Shown piece after piece: positions 9,723 to 20,869 of a stretch of 64,000 bases of DNA. Source of the stretch: Saksenaea vasiformis B4078. Taxonomy: Eukaryota; Mucoromycota; Mucoromycetes; Mucorales; Saksenaeaceae. Each line of letters opens with the position of its first letter. The first letter of the stretch is position 1. Made by a program: the position numbers and the translations under genes. The notes under the pieces were generated by a model that searched no databases, had not been told where the DNA came from, and saw only the letters and a list, made by a program, of their open reading frames with translations. The DNA lies in contig JNDT01001492.1 in the NCBI GenBank assembly GCA_000697055.1, positions 1 to 64,000 on the forward strand, in the 5' to 3' direction.

Positions 9723-12452
9723 ACCTTCGTGAAGGGACAGTTTCATGAACCTGTGCTTCGTAATTCATTCGCAAAGTAGCATTGTAGTGTCAGTGGTACT
9801 TGACTATTGTGAGTCGATAACTAAGGTGGGGCAATTGGTGTTCTAGTTGTTTCTAAGAGAAATCTTCTGTCCTAAGGACATTAGTCCTCTATACCACTGA
9901 ATAGAGACATCTCCAGTAGCAACTTGCGAAGATCCGCTGATCTTTATTCAATAAATTATGCATAAACACGGATCACGATGTAATCAGGCTACATCTCAGC
10001 GTTTAAGTTTCTTATCCATAAGAAGAAGGAGACAAGTCTCTCAAAGATGTTGTCCTCCCTCATTAAGTTTCCTTTTGAGATTTCGACGCCTTGCAGGGAC
10101 GCTGTTAATTGCAGATGGCAGCAACAGTGTTTCTGCCACCGGTACACGAAAGTCAAAGTCGACTTCGGAGGTATTTTCTGGTCCGGCCTGTATAATCTGC
10201 GTTGTCTCCTGAACGATCCGCTAAATGGCTATTAAGCAATATCAGATGCTTCTCTTAAAAATACCTTTGCTTTCCATATCAGTTTCAGTATCGGAACCAT
10301 CTGTTTTGCAAAGAGTCCGGCATGAAGAGGCAACACCAATTCGCTGGGTCCCTGATCCTGCAAACGTTTACGTTTGGACAGTCCATTACAAGCAGCTGTA
10401 TCCGACGATCTTAACACATGGAACAGAAAAGACAAATGAGTGCTGTTACATTCAGCAATACAAATCTTACGGTAATGGACAAATTCGACGATACGTAGCT
10501 GATGTATTTTTTTCGTCTCATTATCTACACTGCGGGGAAGAAAGTGTGCATACAAACGAACAAGCTCGGCAATCTATAGCTTAATATCTCAGAAGCTTTG
10601 TACCTTTCTCCTATTATTATAAGAGTTTTCTATGTAGCTTACATATATCTCAAATATGACACGCAAACCTAATACCGAATAAAAGAAACAGCCGTCTTGG
10701 TCAAAGGGGCCGTCCATTACACAAAGGGATCAATGGGACAAGTAATCTGATCTGATGGGTCTAGATTCCTTGTCATCGGCAATGATGGCGAAAAATGCAC
10801 TCATCGCAAGAATGAGAACGAGTTTATGGAACAGCACACGAGAAAAACAATGAAGTGTAGTAGTGATTCATGATGGTATGGGACTGCTTTGATGCAAAGC
10901 GGTCTCGGCCCTATTCAAGCAGTAGTGGTGAATGCATCAGCTTTTTGAAGAAGAACCTGCTCCCCTACCTCAGGGAATGACAAATGTAAATAGTCCATGA
11001 TTGTGTAACACCTATGGTCCCTAATAAGATCATTTTTCGAGAGAATAAATTCAATGACCAGCTATACCCATTTACTGTCGACCTAGACATGTCGAAGCAA
11101 ATTCATAAATTTTGTCTTCCATATGACGAATAAATATGCAATGTCCGAGCACCCCCCCCAATCTACTAAGAAATAAGGTTGATTGAAATGATTGCTGCTG
11201 TGTGATAGTACAAACGTTTCTGAAGAAAAATATACTGATTTTATTTAGAAAAAGCCTTGCGGAAGAGGCGCAACCCGCGAATATACAGCATTCTGTCAAC
11301 CATTGGACGTTCTGGAAAATGTACACCCTCAAATACGCGAGAGGTAAAACTTGAAGATTACTATATCTGACGCATGATATCAAGAAACAGGCTGTCTAAT
11401 GGGTCCATTAGACAGGCCCCTTCTGCGGTCCACACATTAGACGACATCTTGTTCAAGCGCCATCCCAAAGAAGGCGTCAAGTAAAGGGGATTCAACGTGA
11501 CCATTGGAGCTGATGCTATCGTCGAGAGAGCTGATGTTAGTATCCTCGATATCGTTGAGACACCTCTTGTTGGTTTTGCGCTGGTCAGCGATCACTACGT
11601 CGCTCCCATCTTCAGCGAAGGCTGTCAATTTTCAGATGGTGTTGATTAAAAATATCGCGGAAGCTCTCTTCTTGTAACATGAAAATGAACACAAGGGAGA
11701 ACAACAACTATAAATATCACCAACGGCACGCACTTCGTTGTCTACTTACGCGATCACTCTTGTTACATGAATTTATATTCTAAATGTCCATGTTTAACTT
11801 GCAAGGTCTATGGAGAATTTCCAAAGGAAAACTTATGCAATACACCAGCTGCACCTGCCAGATCTTCAACTAAGGATCGTTCAGTTCTGATAAGCTGGAC
11901 AAAATAACGCTTCCAAACTTCGAAATATTCGTAGGGGAGCTAGCCATCAGTATCAATGACCAGGATGCGATCTCTTGATGATTGACAGCCACAAATGATG
12001 CGAACAAGGGTGTTTTCACTGACAACACGTAGGACTTCAACTCCATAACGTTAATCAATAAGCTTTTCTTTTTCTTTTTGTACAGGATGAGCCATTACCA
12101 GCATATCCGTCAATCTAGAGCGTTTCAAGAAGACAAGGTGCCTCGGCCGACAGGCTACACAAAGCAAGATGTCCATGTCAAATAGAATATCTTTAGGAAA
12201 AAGTGAAATATGTTAAAAGGAACAACTAATCTTTGATTTCAGATTGTTTGAATGACGGAGATATTACGACATACTGACCGGTTTTGCATAAAATCCGCGT
12301 GATGAAGTGTCCCTGTTTAATTTTGGCACGGACTGGGTTGTCATTTTGACCAATCAGATCATGCCTCGTTATGATCGAGAAATGTGCTACAAATGCTGGG
12401 ATACAAAAGCCACGTTCATCCTTACCTTTCTCCTCTTTTTCAGTCATTCATC
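9723..12452. other. Gene-poor region between TOP2 and the RAMP4-like gene
   Basis: No gene is recognised in these 2.7 kb. Overlapping open frames lie on both strands at 10225-10584 (119 residues, plus) and 10232-10555 (107 residues, minus) without known motifs, so at most one could be real. The short minus-strand frames at 11437-11628, 11870-12058 and 12226-12447 do not join convincingly. The last covers the probable RAMP4 promoter, where a CCAAT box lies at 12350-12354. Confidence 0.4.
12350..12354 (+). promoter_or_regulatory. CCAAT box upstream of the RAMP4-like gene
   Basis: The sequence gaccaatcag lies about 100 bp before the ATG at 12453, a typical distance for a CCAAT element in fungal promoters. 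The assignment rests on position and motif only. Confidence 0.35.
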
Positions 12453-12810
12453 ATGGTGAGTAGGCGATGATAGTGATGGAATCGGTTAAGTCTTAAATAT
12501 CCTCGTTTATACAGGCTACTACACCCACCCTCCGCCAGAAGAACGCTGCCTACCAAGCCAACGTTAATAAGCGTGGTCATGTCAAACCCAGTTTAGTTGT
12601 ACGTGCTTTCTTGGCTGCGATGTTCTTTGTATGCTAACAGCTAGAAACAGAAATCGAAGAATGAAGCTAAACTTCCAGTTACTTACTGGGCATTTGGTAT
12701 TCTTGTGTTTGCCCTTCTGGGAGGAGGTATGCGGTAACAGCACTTATGGAATGGATGACTTATTGTTCCTTTTCGTAGCAATTCTTTCAATCTTGGATTT
12801 ACTCATCTAG
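12453..12810 (+). CDS. RAMP4/SERP1/Ysy6-type stress-associated ER membrane protein
   Basis: This small tail-anchored protein associates with the Sec61 translocon and helps stabilise membrane proteins under ER stress (family knowledge). Four exons (12453-12455, 12515-12598, 12651-12726, 12779-12810) give about 64 residues. They read M, then ATTPTLRQKNAAYQANVNKR, then GHVKPSLV plus KSKNEAKLPVTYWAFG, then a single membrane segment ILVFALLGGAILSILDLLI at the C-terminus. The layout is that of the family: an N-terminal R/Q/N-rich segment with a KRG motif, a Lys-rich hinge with a conserved Pro, and a hydrophobic tail with GGAI. The first exon is the start codon alone. The gene converges on the Rho GTPase gene, whose stop codon lies about 350 bp downstream. 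Confidence 0.88.
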
Positions 12811-13162
12811 TGTTCGAGCACATCGACCTGCATTTTATTTTTCATCTCCCTCTTGTCCTATTCCATGCTGTTCCTACATGGATTTCAAACTGTATATACT
12901 TATAAAACTGATCAATTCTTGTCCCTGATCAACTTATTACGCTATACATCTTCAGATGTAATTGCTCATCTTACTGGCTACTGTTGTCGTGTAATGCCTC
13001 CTTGCGCAATTTTTGAGCATCCTGTATTTTGCAAATGCCTCTGCGTTGGATGAAAACAAAGGAATGTGCTTGAACAGTGCACAGCTCAAATCTCATTGGC
13101 GGAAAAATAAGAGTCTCTGAGCAGCTCAGCATAATGTATTTAGACTACATGTAGCTGTTTGT

Positions 13163-13934
13163 TTACAGGATCTTGCAGATCTTTTTTTGGAATCGGGCAA
13201 ATCCTCCAGTCATAGCTTCCTTGGTGGCCAGCATGATCACGTCGTCCACGTACCAGTTTTGTTTTGCACTACACTCGCAATATTTTGCTCCAAGGAATTC
13301 TGCCATATTTTTGCCCTAGAAACATATGTCTAGCGATCTATCGGCTCACTAACAATGTACCTCTTCAGGGGTGACGATCTTCTGTCCCAGTAGATTGATT
13401 GGACTTCCATTTTCACGCAAATCGATCTTTGTACCAACCAAAACCAAGGGAATCGATGGACAGAAATGGTTCACTTCTGGTAACCACTGGGAACTCGTCA
13501 GATCGTATATGTTAAGATTTTATGCCAACTTACACGTTCTTCCACATTGATAAGTGATGTAGGAGAATCGACGGCGAAACAGATAAGTATAACATCTGTT
13601 TCTGGATAACTTAGAGGTCGCAATCTATCATAATCTTCTTGACCAGCTGTATCCCATAACTTCAGCTCTACGATCTTGCCGTTGTCGAGATGAAGATTAG
13701 TCACGTAGTTTTCAAATACGGTAGGAATATGATCCTGGACATAGGAACCTTAGCTTCAAGTGCACAATTGCCTTTTCTCTATTACTTCAGGAAATTTTTT
13801 CTTCTGATAAACATGTAGCAAACTTGTCTTTCCGCAGCCGCCATCGCCAATGACAACAAGCTTCTTCTGAATGATCTGACCCACTGGTCAATGAAGATGC
13901 ACTCTGGCCAACACAGTTTTTTTACCTTAGTCAT
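13163..13934 (-). CDS. Rho-family small GTPase
   Basis: This small GTPase probably governs actin or cell-wall polarity at membranes. Five or six exons give 192 residues. The start ATG (13932-13934) opens MTK, followed by an intron and [10 protein letters not shown]. Visible motifs are the P-loop GDGGCGKTS, the switch I effector PTVFENY, switch [10 protein letters not shown] with the catalytic Gln, G4 GTKID and G5 ECSAK. The C-terminus KKICKIL ends in a CAAX box whose final Leu predicts geranylgeranylation. The segment between DLR and PEEG (the Rho insert helix) is about three residues shorter than in RhoA or Rac/Cdc42. G5 is followed by QNWYVDDV instead of the usual acidic/Gly pattern. It is therefore a Rho protein but not an obvious Rho1, Rac or Cdc42. 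It lies head-to-tail behind symplekin, with about 150 bp between them. Confidence 0.9.
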
Positions 13935-14082
13935 GTGAGACTACAAAAGGTGTAAAAGTTAAGTGAAGAAAAAAAAAAGGTACAAGCTTGAAGTTGTTCG
14001 GATCTGAGCCATTGTGTCGTGACATCCATGCAAAGCAGATGATTCCACAGCAACATTTTATTTGAAACAACGCTTTCGCCTA

Positions 14083-17000
14083 TTATTCCTCTAACAACCC
14101 CATTTCTTTCATAAGGACTAAAACCCGCATGACCCGGTTTTGCTCAGCATATTCCCGTAATGGTGATTGTATGGCTGGTACTCGGTTTAGGATTTCTTCA
14201 AGTTGTGGTTTAGGAAGACTAGCGACGGTCTTGACTGAATTAGGTAGTGTTCGCTATTATCATGTGAGCAGACGTTCATCCTTCGTTTCTCTTCGTTTTT
14301 TTTTACCTCTACACATTTAACAAATCCATCCCATAGTTTTGGGTAGGTCCATACGTTCTTTGATATCAGTTTTTGGAGGAGGGAGAGAATAAAGTTGATC
14401 AAAAGTTTATACACCGCAACCGTGCGGATCATCTGACGTAGGCCTTAGAAAGAAGAAGATTGTCTGATTTGAACTTACGGTAACCATAAGTAAAAGAGGG
14501 ATCCTTGGCTGATCAACAAGATGCTGGAGAGCAAGTGCAACATTTTTGGAGTCAAAAGTATCCGGCATAGTAAAACATATGTTGATGGCTTGGAGAACGC
14601 AGCTTAAGAAATGATTCTAGTGTTTTCATCACTTACCTTCTACAGCTTTTGGAAGTGGAACATTTCCTTCCATATCGTGTAATGCAAGTAATAATCCGCT
14701 TGGATTCATCGGTGGCACCACTCCATCGTTGCTTGAGACAATACGTGAAAATACTTTCTTCACCACTTTCCGTTGCCCTTCTGTGTTGTTCAACAGTTCT
14801 ACAATTTTTGGCAAACTTTGACGGATATCCTCCTAATAACAGGCGTTGATCATGGACCATATCGATATAAATTTAAAGTTTACCTTTGTTAGACCGGATA
14901 TAATTGGTATCAAAAACTTTGCGTCTAAACTTCGCTCTTGATAGATTTCTCTAACGGCAGCAACAAGCTCAGGAGTTGGTCGCACCGTATCACATAAGAT
15001 GACCAGTATTCGAATAACCAACGTTTCTCCACCAGGGGGAAAGTTGCGAATGCATTCAATGAGTTTTGTTGAATGCATACCGACTGATTTGATGAGGTTA
15101 TAAATGTGTTGTCGTATTAGTCGCTGGACATGTTCATTCGCAGCAATATAGACGGTAAACAGCCTTAGATTTGTTAAATAAAAAGAAAAAAAAAGAAACA
15201 GCGAAAACACCTACTCATTTAAAAGCTCCTGCTTTTTTGCACATAAGGCAAAGAAGAGCTCAGCATGGCGTACAACGTCTTGTTCGGACCACTGGTTCTC
15301 TTCTGCCTCACCCATGATAGTGTCTTCTTCTGGGGGATTCGACGGTGGAGGGGTTGTCAAGGTTTGTATTGCCTGAATAGCATACTGTTCGACTTTCGGG
15401 GAGATAGCCGTCTGATCAGGAACCCATTTTTTGACAGCAACAATACTTGTTGATCGCGTCTTAATATCAGGACTGATGCAAAGGTCGAGTAGAACGTTCA
15501 GACTTTCATCACGTACGGTTAATCTACTAGTTACTAGATCTCTTAGTGTTGAAACACAAGATACAAATCGTTCTGGGTGTTCTCGCATTTGATTTCGAAT
15601 AATTTCAATCACGTCTGCATTGAGAGCGGGTGCATCAACAAGCAGTTTGCTGAGTGTCTTATCCTTGGCATCGAGCGTCGGGATGCCTTTATGTAACAGT
15701 CGAAGAAGCCACTGATAATATTGCGGCTCATAATCGGGATCGAGACGGCGGCGCATAATGTCGCAATGAAATTCTTCATGTAACCACTTCAACGCAAGGT
15801 CATGCCTGCATACAGATCAAGGCGATCAGCATAGTAAGTTCATTGGTCAGTGTTTACCTTAAAGGAAGATCGTCAACAATAAAGTCCAAGAGCATTTCCT
15901 TTAGCACATCTGGGCTTGCATCCTCTTCAGAAATATTGCATTTATTGTCCATATCAACATCTTCGTCAACTGCAGGTAAACTCTTTTTGTAACGTCTGTT
16001 TCCCGTACCACGTGTTAATAACTTTGCGACAAGCAAGAGCCACATGGTTTTGGTCGAACTGCTCCAGGATAACGGTGCTCTGCGTGTCATTGCAGTTTCG
16101 GTATCTGCATCCATCATCTTTGGCTGCACCAGGTTACCAGCATCGAAGATACGCTGAACGGACATCTTCAACATCTCGAGTTGTGTATTTTGACTCAATG
16201 ATGTAGGTACCGATAATTCGTAAGGCTGCATTTTTAATGCTTGGCTAGCCCGTTCTTGTGCGCTCGCCAAAGGTACTCGCGGTTTTGAAGCCACCGGTTC
16301 ACTTTTTACGAGATCGGCGGCTTCAGGCTTCTCTGGTACCTCCTTTACTTCAGTCTCCATTGGCTGTGCCGTAGAGGTCGATGGTTGGCTTATGGGTTGG
16401 TTGTCGACTGTTGGTAGCTGCAATCCACACAGCAATCAGTCGTCTCTGCATTTTGCTTGACAGCACGAAAATTTTGCTTACCATACCAAGTCTGTCTTTT
16501 ACTACATCGAGTGATACACTATCCAAGACCGCCATACAAAGTTCAACAACGCTCTCCAACGGTAGTGATGTCACGTCAAAGCGGGCGAGAGGATTGTCCG
16601 CAGCAGCAGCGGCAGCGGGAGCTACGCGTTGCCGTTTCCCATTTTCGTTATCCGTCGATGAGCTCGCCCGCTTACGTTTTGTCTCCTCTTGCTCGCGTCG
16701 TTCACGCTCTCTCTGTTCACGTTCCTGCATCCGTTGCTGACGAGTCATGAAGATGGCAGTATTTCCACCCACGCTGCCAAATGCACTGATAAGCTCGGTT
16801 TTATGAGGGGCGAGTGATTCTGCTCTGTATAAAATCATCGGTTGGTCCGTGGTTCCAGCACACCAGTAATGCTTTACCTTATCATCGTCATCAGAGCAAT
16901 TTTAATTGATTTTTCAACGTTTCTCCTTTCCACAGGCGACGTGTCAGAAGGTGGAGACTTTGGCCATGACACCAATGCTGCGGTGATCTGTTGTAGAAAT

Positions 17001-17721
17001 TGGGGTCGATAGATAGCGATAGAAATCAAACAGTTGACAATGGAGGTGAAAACAGTTCCTGACCTGCCCCTCATGGTAAGCTTAGCATTTTTCCCTCCGA
17101 AAACTTACTCTTGATTCTTTTTTAACCATTCGATCATTGTTGTCAGTGTCGCATTTCCCTCCCTCACCAAATTTGAGACATTCAGCAATCGATGATCTGA
17201 TCGAATTGAATTCAATGATATAGATAACTGAAAGATATGTCAACTTTTCGGCTTGCAAAACGATGCTATTTACCTGTGCATCCCCATTATTTGATTCTTT
17301 CGTCGACCACATCAGAACCAATACTTGCAGACATTTTATCGCATTGATACGTATACCAGCATTGCGATGCGCTGTAAACGTATTACGAACCCTGTTGATC
17401 AATACCATAGCACTTTCCCACATGCGAGTTTCTCCTTCGTTTAGACACCTATATCGCGAAATCAACAAAGTGCCAAGATAAAACTGCGCAACCGACTTAC
17501 ACCGCTTTAAATATATATGGCAGAACAGTGGCAAAGGCTCGAATGGCATTTTTCAGGGCAGATAACCTGTCCCCGTCTGTCTCGGAGGCTGTGTCAGTTT
17601 CTGTCAATTGAACGAGGGACTCCAGGAATCCATTGGTGGCATAAGACTCCACATTTTCTGGATGGGAAATAATGGCCTCGTCGAACTGTCGTAGTTGTTC
17701 CAATTGCTGCATCGGATCCAT
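14083..17721 (-). CDS. Symplekin/Pta1-type scaffold of the mRNA 3'-end processing complex
   Basis: Symplekin (yeast Pta1) is the scaffold of the cleavage and polyadenylation factor and bridges the endonuclease and phosphatase modules in the nucleus. About ten exons run from MDPMQQLEQLRQFDEAIISH (ATG at 17721) to MRVLVLMKEMGLLEE (stop at 14083-14085). Residues 1 to about 270 form helical HEAT-like repeats (NRVRNTFTAHRNAGIRINAIK, VREGNATLTTMIEWLKKNQE). Then comes an Arg/Glu-rich charged stretch (EREQRERERREQEETKRKR) next to an alanine run, and a low-complexity acidic or Pro segment. The C-terminal symplekin region follows (LHEEFHCDIMRRR, NFPPGGETLVIRILVILCDTV, EDIRQSLPKIVELLN, KAVEAINICF, LPKPQLEEILNRVPAIQ). 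Frame continuity across introns is good. The donor of the last intron near 14275 is the least certain. Confidence 0.88.
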
Positions 17722-19935
17722 TATTTGTTGTTAAACCGAAAATACAGTTGCAGTTATAAAAAAAAAACTCGTATAATCCTTCGTCTTCGTTCCGTTTATT
17801 CTTTATGACGACGTGAATGCAGGTCCTAGCCTCACCCAATGAAATGTCGTCGGTATACGTGAAAGGGCGTGCGTCAGCCTTTAAGTGAGAGAGAAAGCCA
17901 GAAAGAAAATAGACACGATGGCTTGTTGAATCGATGGGCGAATGAAGTGACCACCTATTTTGTACCACTGGCCAATCAGATTGGTTTCCTGTACAAAAAT
18001 GAAACAACGCGCTGGGATCAAGGTCAGACGTTGGAAGTGTCTACAATGCGTGAGCTTTGATCATAGCATGAAAGACATTATCTATTAATTACTATCATTT
18101 GCTTATATAGGTATGAATTTCAAAAGGATATGAATATTGACAGAGCTTTTGAACGCGTAAATGTGCATTCTTTGTCCTTTATCATTATTTTTCCTGGATA
18201 AATAGAATTTACTGGATTTTTGACTGAAATAAATATCACATTACGTTCAAGTTGAAAAAATTTTGCGCCGAAAGGTGATAAGTCTTTGCGGTGAGAAGGG
18301 GTTTATTTTGCGTTAATCCAAGGAATAGGTCGCGCATGGATAACCAGAGTCTTGCATTGTGGGTACTTCAGTGATGGATTCCCAGGATCCCATCGGAAGC
18401 AGTAAAAATGCCTCACGATAAGAACAGGTTTCACCCAAAATGATCCGTATTTAAAGGGACGCATGAATTCCCTTTTTCTTTTTCTTTGGCTCTGTTCTTT
18501 ACAAAAAACATCCCGGTAAGGATGTCAATTATTCAAAATGTATACAGGATCATTCATTCTCCATGTTTATATTTTAGCCTACAAGACCTCTGTTCGAACC
18601 ACCTTATCTCAATCAACGCATTGCATTCATCTGACTCTTTGATCATATTGACGAGTGCCTATAATATATCGAGATCAAACTTACCGTCTTTCTTTTTTCC
18701 TGTCTTTTTTCTAAAACAAAGAAGTCCTCTCCAACGATTGCTGTTGCTGCTGAACCGTGCACATGAGAAATCGAAAAATTACTATAGTCACTCAGTGGCG
18801 TCCATCTACTCCATTGCAACTGGATTAGATCCACACGCAAAGTACAGTTGGTGTGAAGAAGTTGGATGGCCGGCAACCAATAAAGGAGCTGAGATAACCT
18901 TGCTAGAGGCAGATATTGACGACTTATACAGCAAAATACACGAGCATGAATCAACAATTCACGGTTTGCGTTCCTTAGTTCGTTTGAAAGAAGGACAGAT
19001 CAGGCGACGCAAGATTGACTACCGATCCGATAACTTTTACATACAACATTGCTCCTTCACTTAGCTTATCATTAAGATAAAAAAAAAAAGGCTAATAGGT
19101 CCATCATTATTCTCTCTAGTATCCCTTCTTTCTTTCTTTTCTTTTATTTTCTTCTTCTATTTCTCGTCATCTTCATTTTTGCGGAATCTTCTTGTCCGTT
19201 TTCTTCTTTCTTTTCCCCCATTTCACTAATGGGCGTTTTTATCCTCCCCTTCTTTGGCAGATCGGACGAGAGTAGCGAAGCTTCAATAAGCGTCTGTTCA
19301 ACGTCATTAAATAAATCATAAATTTTCACTGTACTTCAATAATCTGTATAGAATCGACTATGATATGAAATAAGATAAAAAAACGTGCAAGTAATGCGCT
19401 CCATGTGTAAATGCCAGTGATTCGATATTGAAGAAGCACTGAGACCGTTACCCTTTTTGATAACGAAGGTACTGATTATAATACATTCTTCTCCTCCACG
19501 ATCGCAATGCAAACTGATGTACCGCCTATCTTCGAGAGTTATACGAGGTAAGCATATGAAGAATAATCATAGCGACTTCATCATCTTCTTCTGTACATCT
19601 TTCGTGATAATTTCCATTATAAATGAATAAAACGTGGATATTAGGCGCAATTTTTTACTTTCTTGTCTTTGCACATGCACCTCGTACGGAGTGATCGACG
19701 ACAGCATTTTCTGACAAGTACTCTTTTTTTCATTCATTACTGTGTAACGATGTATTTCATCGCACCCCTTTAGATACAACCTGGATTGAAAGTTTTGTGT
19801 ATTTTAGGAAGACTGTATGTTACCCATTAAGGATATTTGCTGACTTGACTTGTGTCGTGCACCACAGGGTCCCCGCAAGTTTGAGGTTTGAGGAAGGCTG
19901 TGACTTCGAGGTGGGTGTCCCGAAGCAAATCCTTC
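17722..19935. other. Spacer with possible unrecognised exons
   Basis: Two plus-strand stretches could be exons of an unknown gene. Near 17925-18020 the frame reads NQIGFLYKNETTRWDQ, which resembles the second half of a WW domain. Near 18780-19064 the frame reads GLDPHAKYSWCEEVGWP, then a heptad-like stretch LLEADIDDLYSKIHEHEST, ending in a stop at 19062-19064. A further open stretch YEFQKDMNIDRAFER follows an acceptor near 18112. I could not join these into one convincing gene. The rest (19100-19900) is low complexity, with a pyrimidine-rich run near 19120-19160. Confidence 0.25.
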
Positions 19936-20769
19936 ATGTCTTCAGCCAAAGTGCATTCCGGCGAAAGCATAAGAGCAACAGCCAACGATCGAAAGATAGT
20001 CTATAAGAATGTTCTTGATTCTCCATTTTTTCTGAAATGGTAATGCAGCGTACTGTCTACCGTTCAACTCACCTTTTGTTCCTGATGCAGGCCGGCCGTA
20101 CCGAACGAACTTGGCCAGACCATTCTCTCACAACTTACTACGTAAGTCAATTTGTTCTGCAAGTCATGAACTCAATGCTGCAGTGTGCTCGAACCGATCG
20201 GCAAGCATCGGCGATCCATTCAAAAAAAGAAAAAGGAAAAAGCATCGACCAACAACGATGCTATCTTACCACCCATTGCGAAACGAGTATACACCGGTAT
20301 CAACTCAGTGACACGATACCTTGAAGAACGTATTTCACAGCAAAATTCAAAGACAACGCCTATGCCAACCGTGTTTGTGTGCAAACGTGAGATCAAACCT
20401 GCCCACCTATGCGCACATTTGCTGTCGATGGCGGCTTTGGCGAGCGTGAAGATAGTCAGCTTGCCACAAGATTCGGAAGTTAAGTTGAGCCGTGCATTGG
20501 GTTTGAATAGGGCATGTGCTGTACTTGTTGAGGTAACATCATAATTTTCGTTTTCCCTTCTAACCCTTAAAAATCAGATAACCGAATCAGAGGAGGCGCT
20601 GCGATTAAGTTTAAGAGATGTTTTACCGGTGAAAGCGCCATGGCTAACTGCTACTGTGGGTTCCTATCAACCTACCCATATTAAGACATTGAAAACATCT
20701 GCTCCTATAATAACAAAACGTAAAGCAGAGAAAGATCTAAAAAAAGACGACAAGAAAGCGAAACGATAG
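19936..20769 (+). CDS. RNase P/MRP protein subunit, Pop3/Rpp38 type
   Basis: This is an L7Ae-like RNA-binding subunit of RNase P and RNase MRP, which mature tRNA 5' ends and process pre-rRNA in the nucleus. Exons are about 19936-20038, 20093-20132, 20181-20532 and 20578-20769. They read MSSAKVHSGESIRATANDRK, then IVYKNVLDSPFFLKW and PAVPNELGQTILSQLTT, a Lys-rich stretch, KRVYTGINSVTRYLE, and the conserved core VFVCKREIKPAHLCAHLLSM followed by ALASVKIVSLP and LSRALGLNRACAVLVE. The protein ends in a basic tail (KRKAEKDLKKDDKKAKR). The 'built from YK.VLDSPF' N-terminus and the 'REIKPAHL' core are what identify it. The start was chosen because the frame is open from this ATG and continues through each splice. 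The gene is convergent with the next one, with 100 bp between stop codons. Confidence 0.8.
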
Positions 20770-20869
20770 ATTGCAAACAGAAATCAATAGCTTTATTTTG
20801 GTTGTATAGTACTTGCATAAAGGAAAAAAGGAAGAGGCAGTGGGAATTGCAGGGGTTGGCGTGAAAGTT

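Noticed and set aside
10225..10584. Overlapping 119-residue plus and 107-residue minus frames
   Set aside because: Neither has a recognisable motif, splice partners or a supporting neighbour, so no gene is called.
12226..12447. Minus-strand 73-residue open frame
   Set aside because: It ends five bases before the RAMP4 start codon, has no motif, and covers a CCAAT box. It is better explained as promoter and leader sequence.
18457..18469. Thirteen-base match agggacgcatgaa also found near 61633
   Set aside because: Dozens of 13-base matches are expected by chance in 64 kb, and the flanks do not align.
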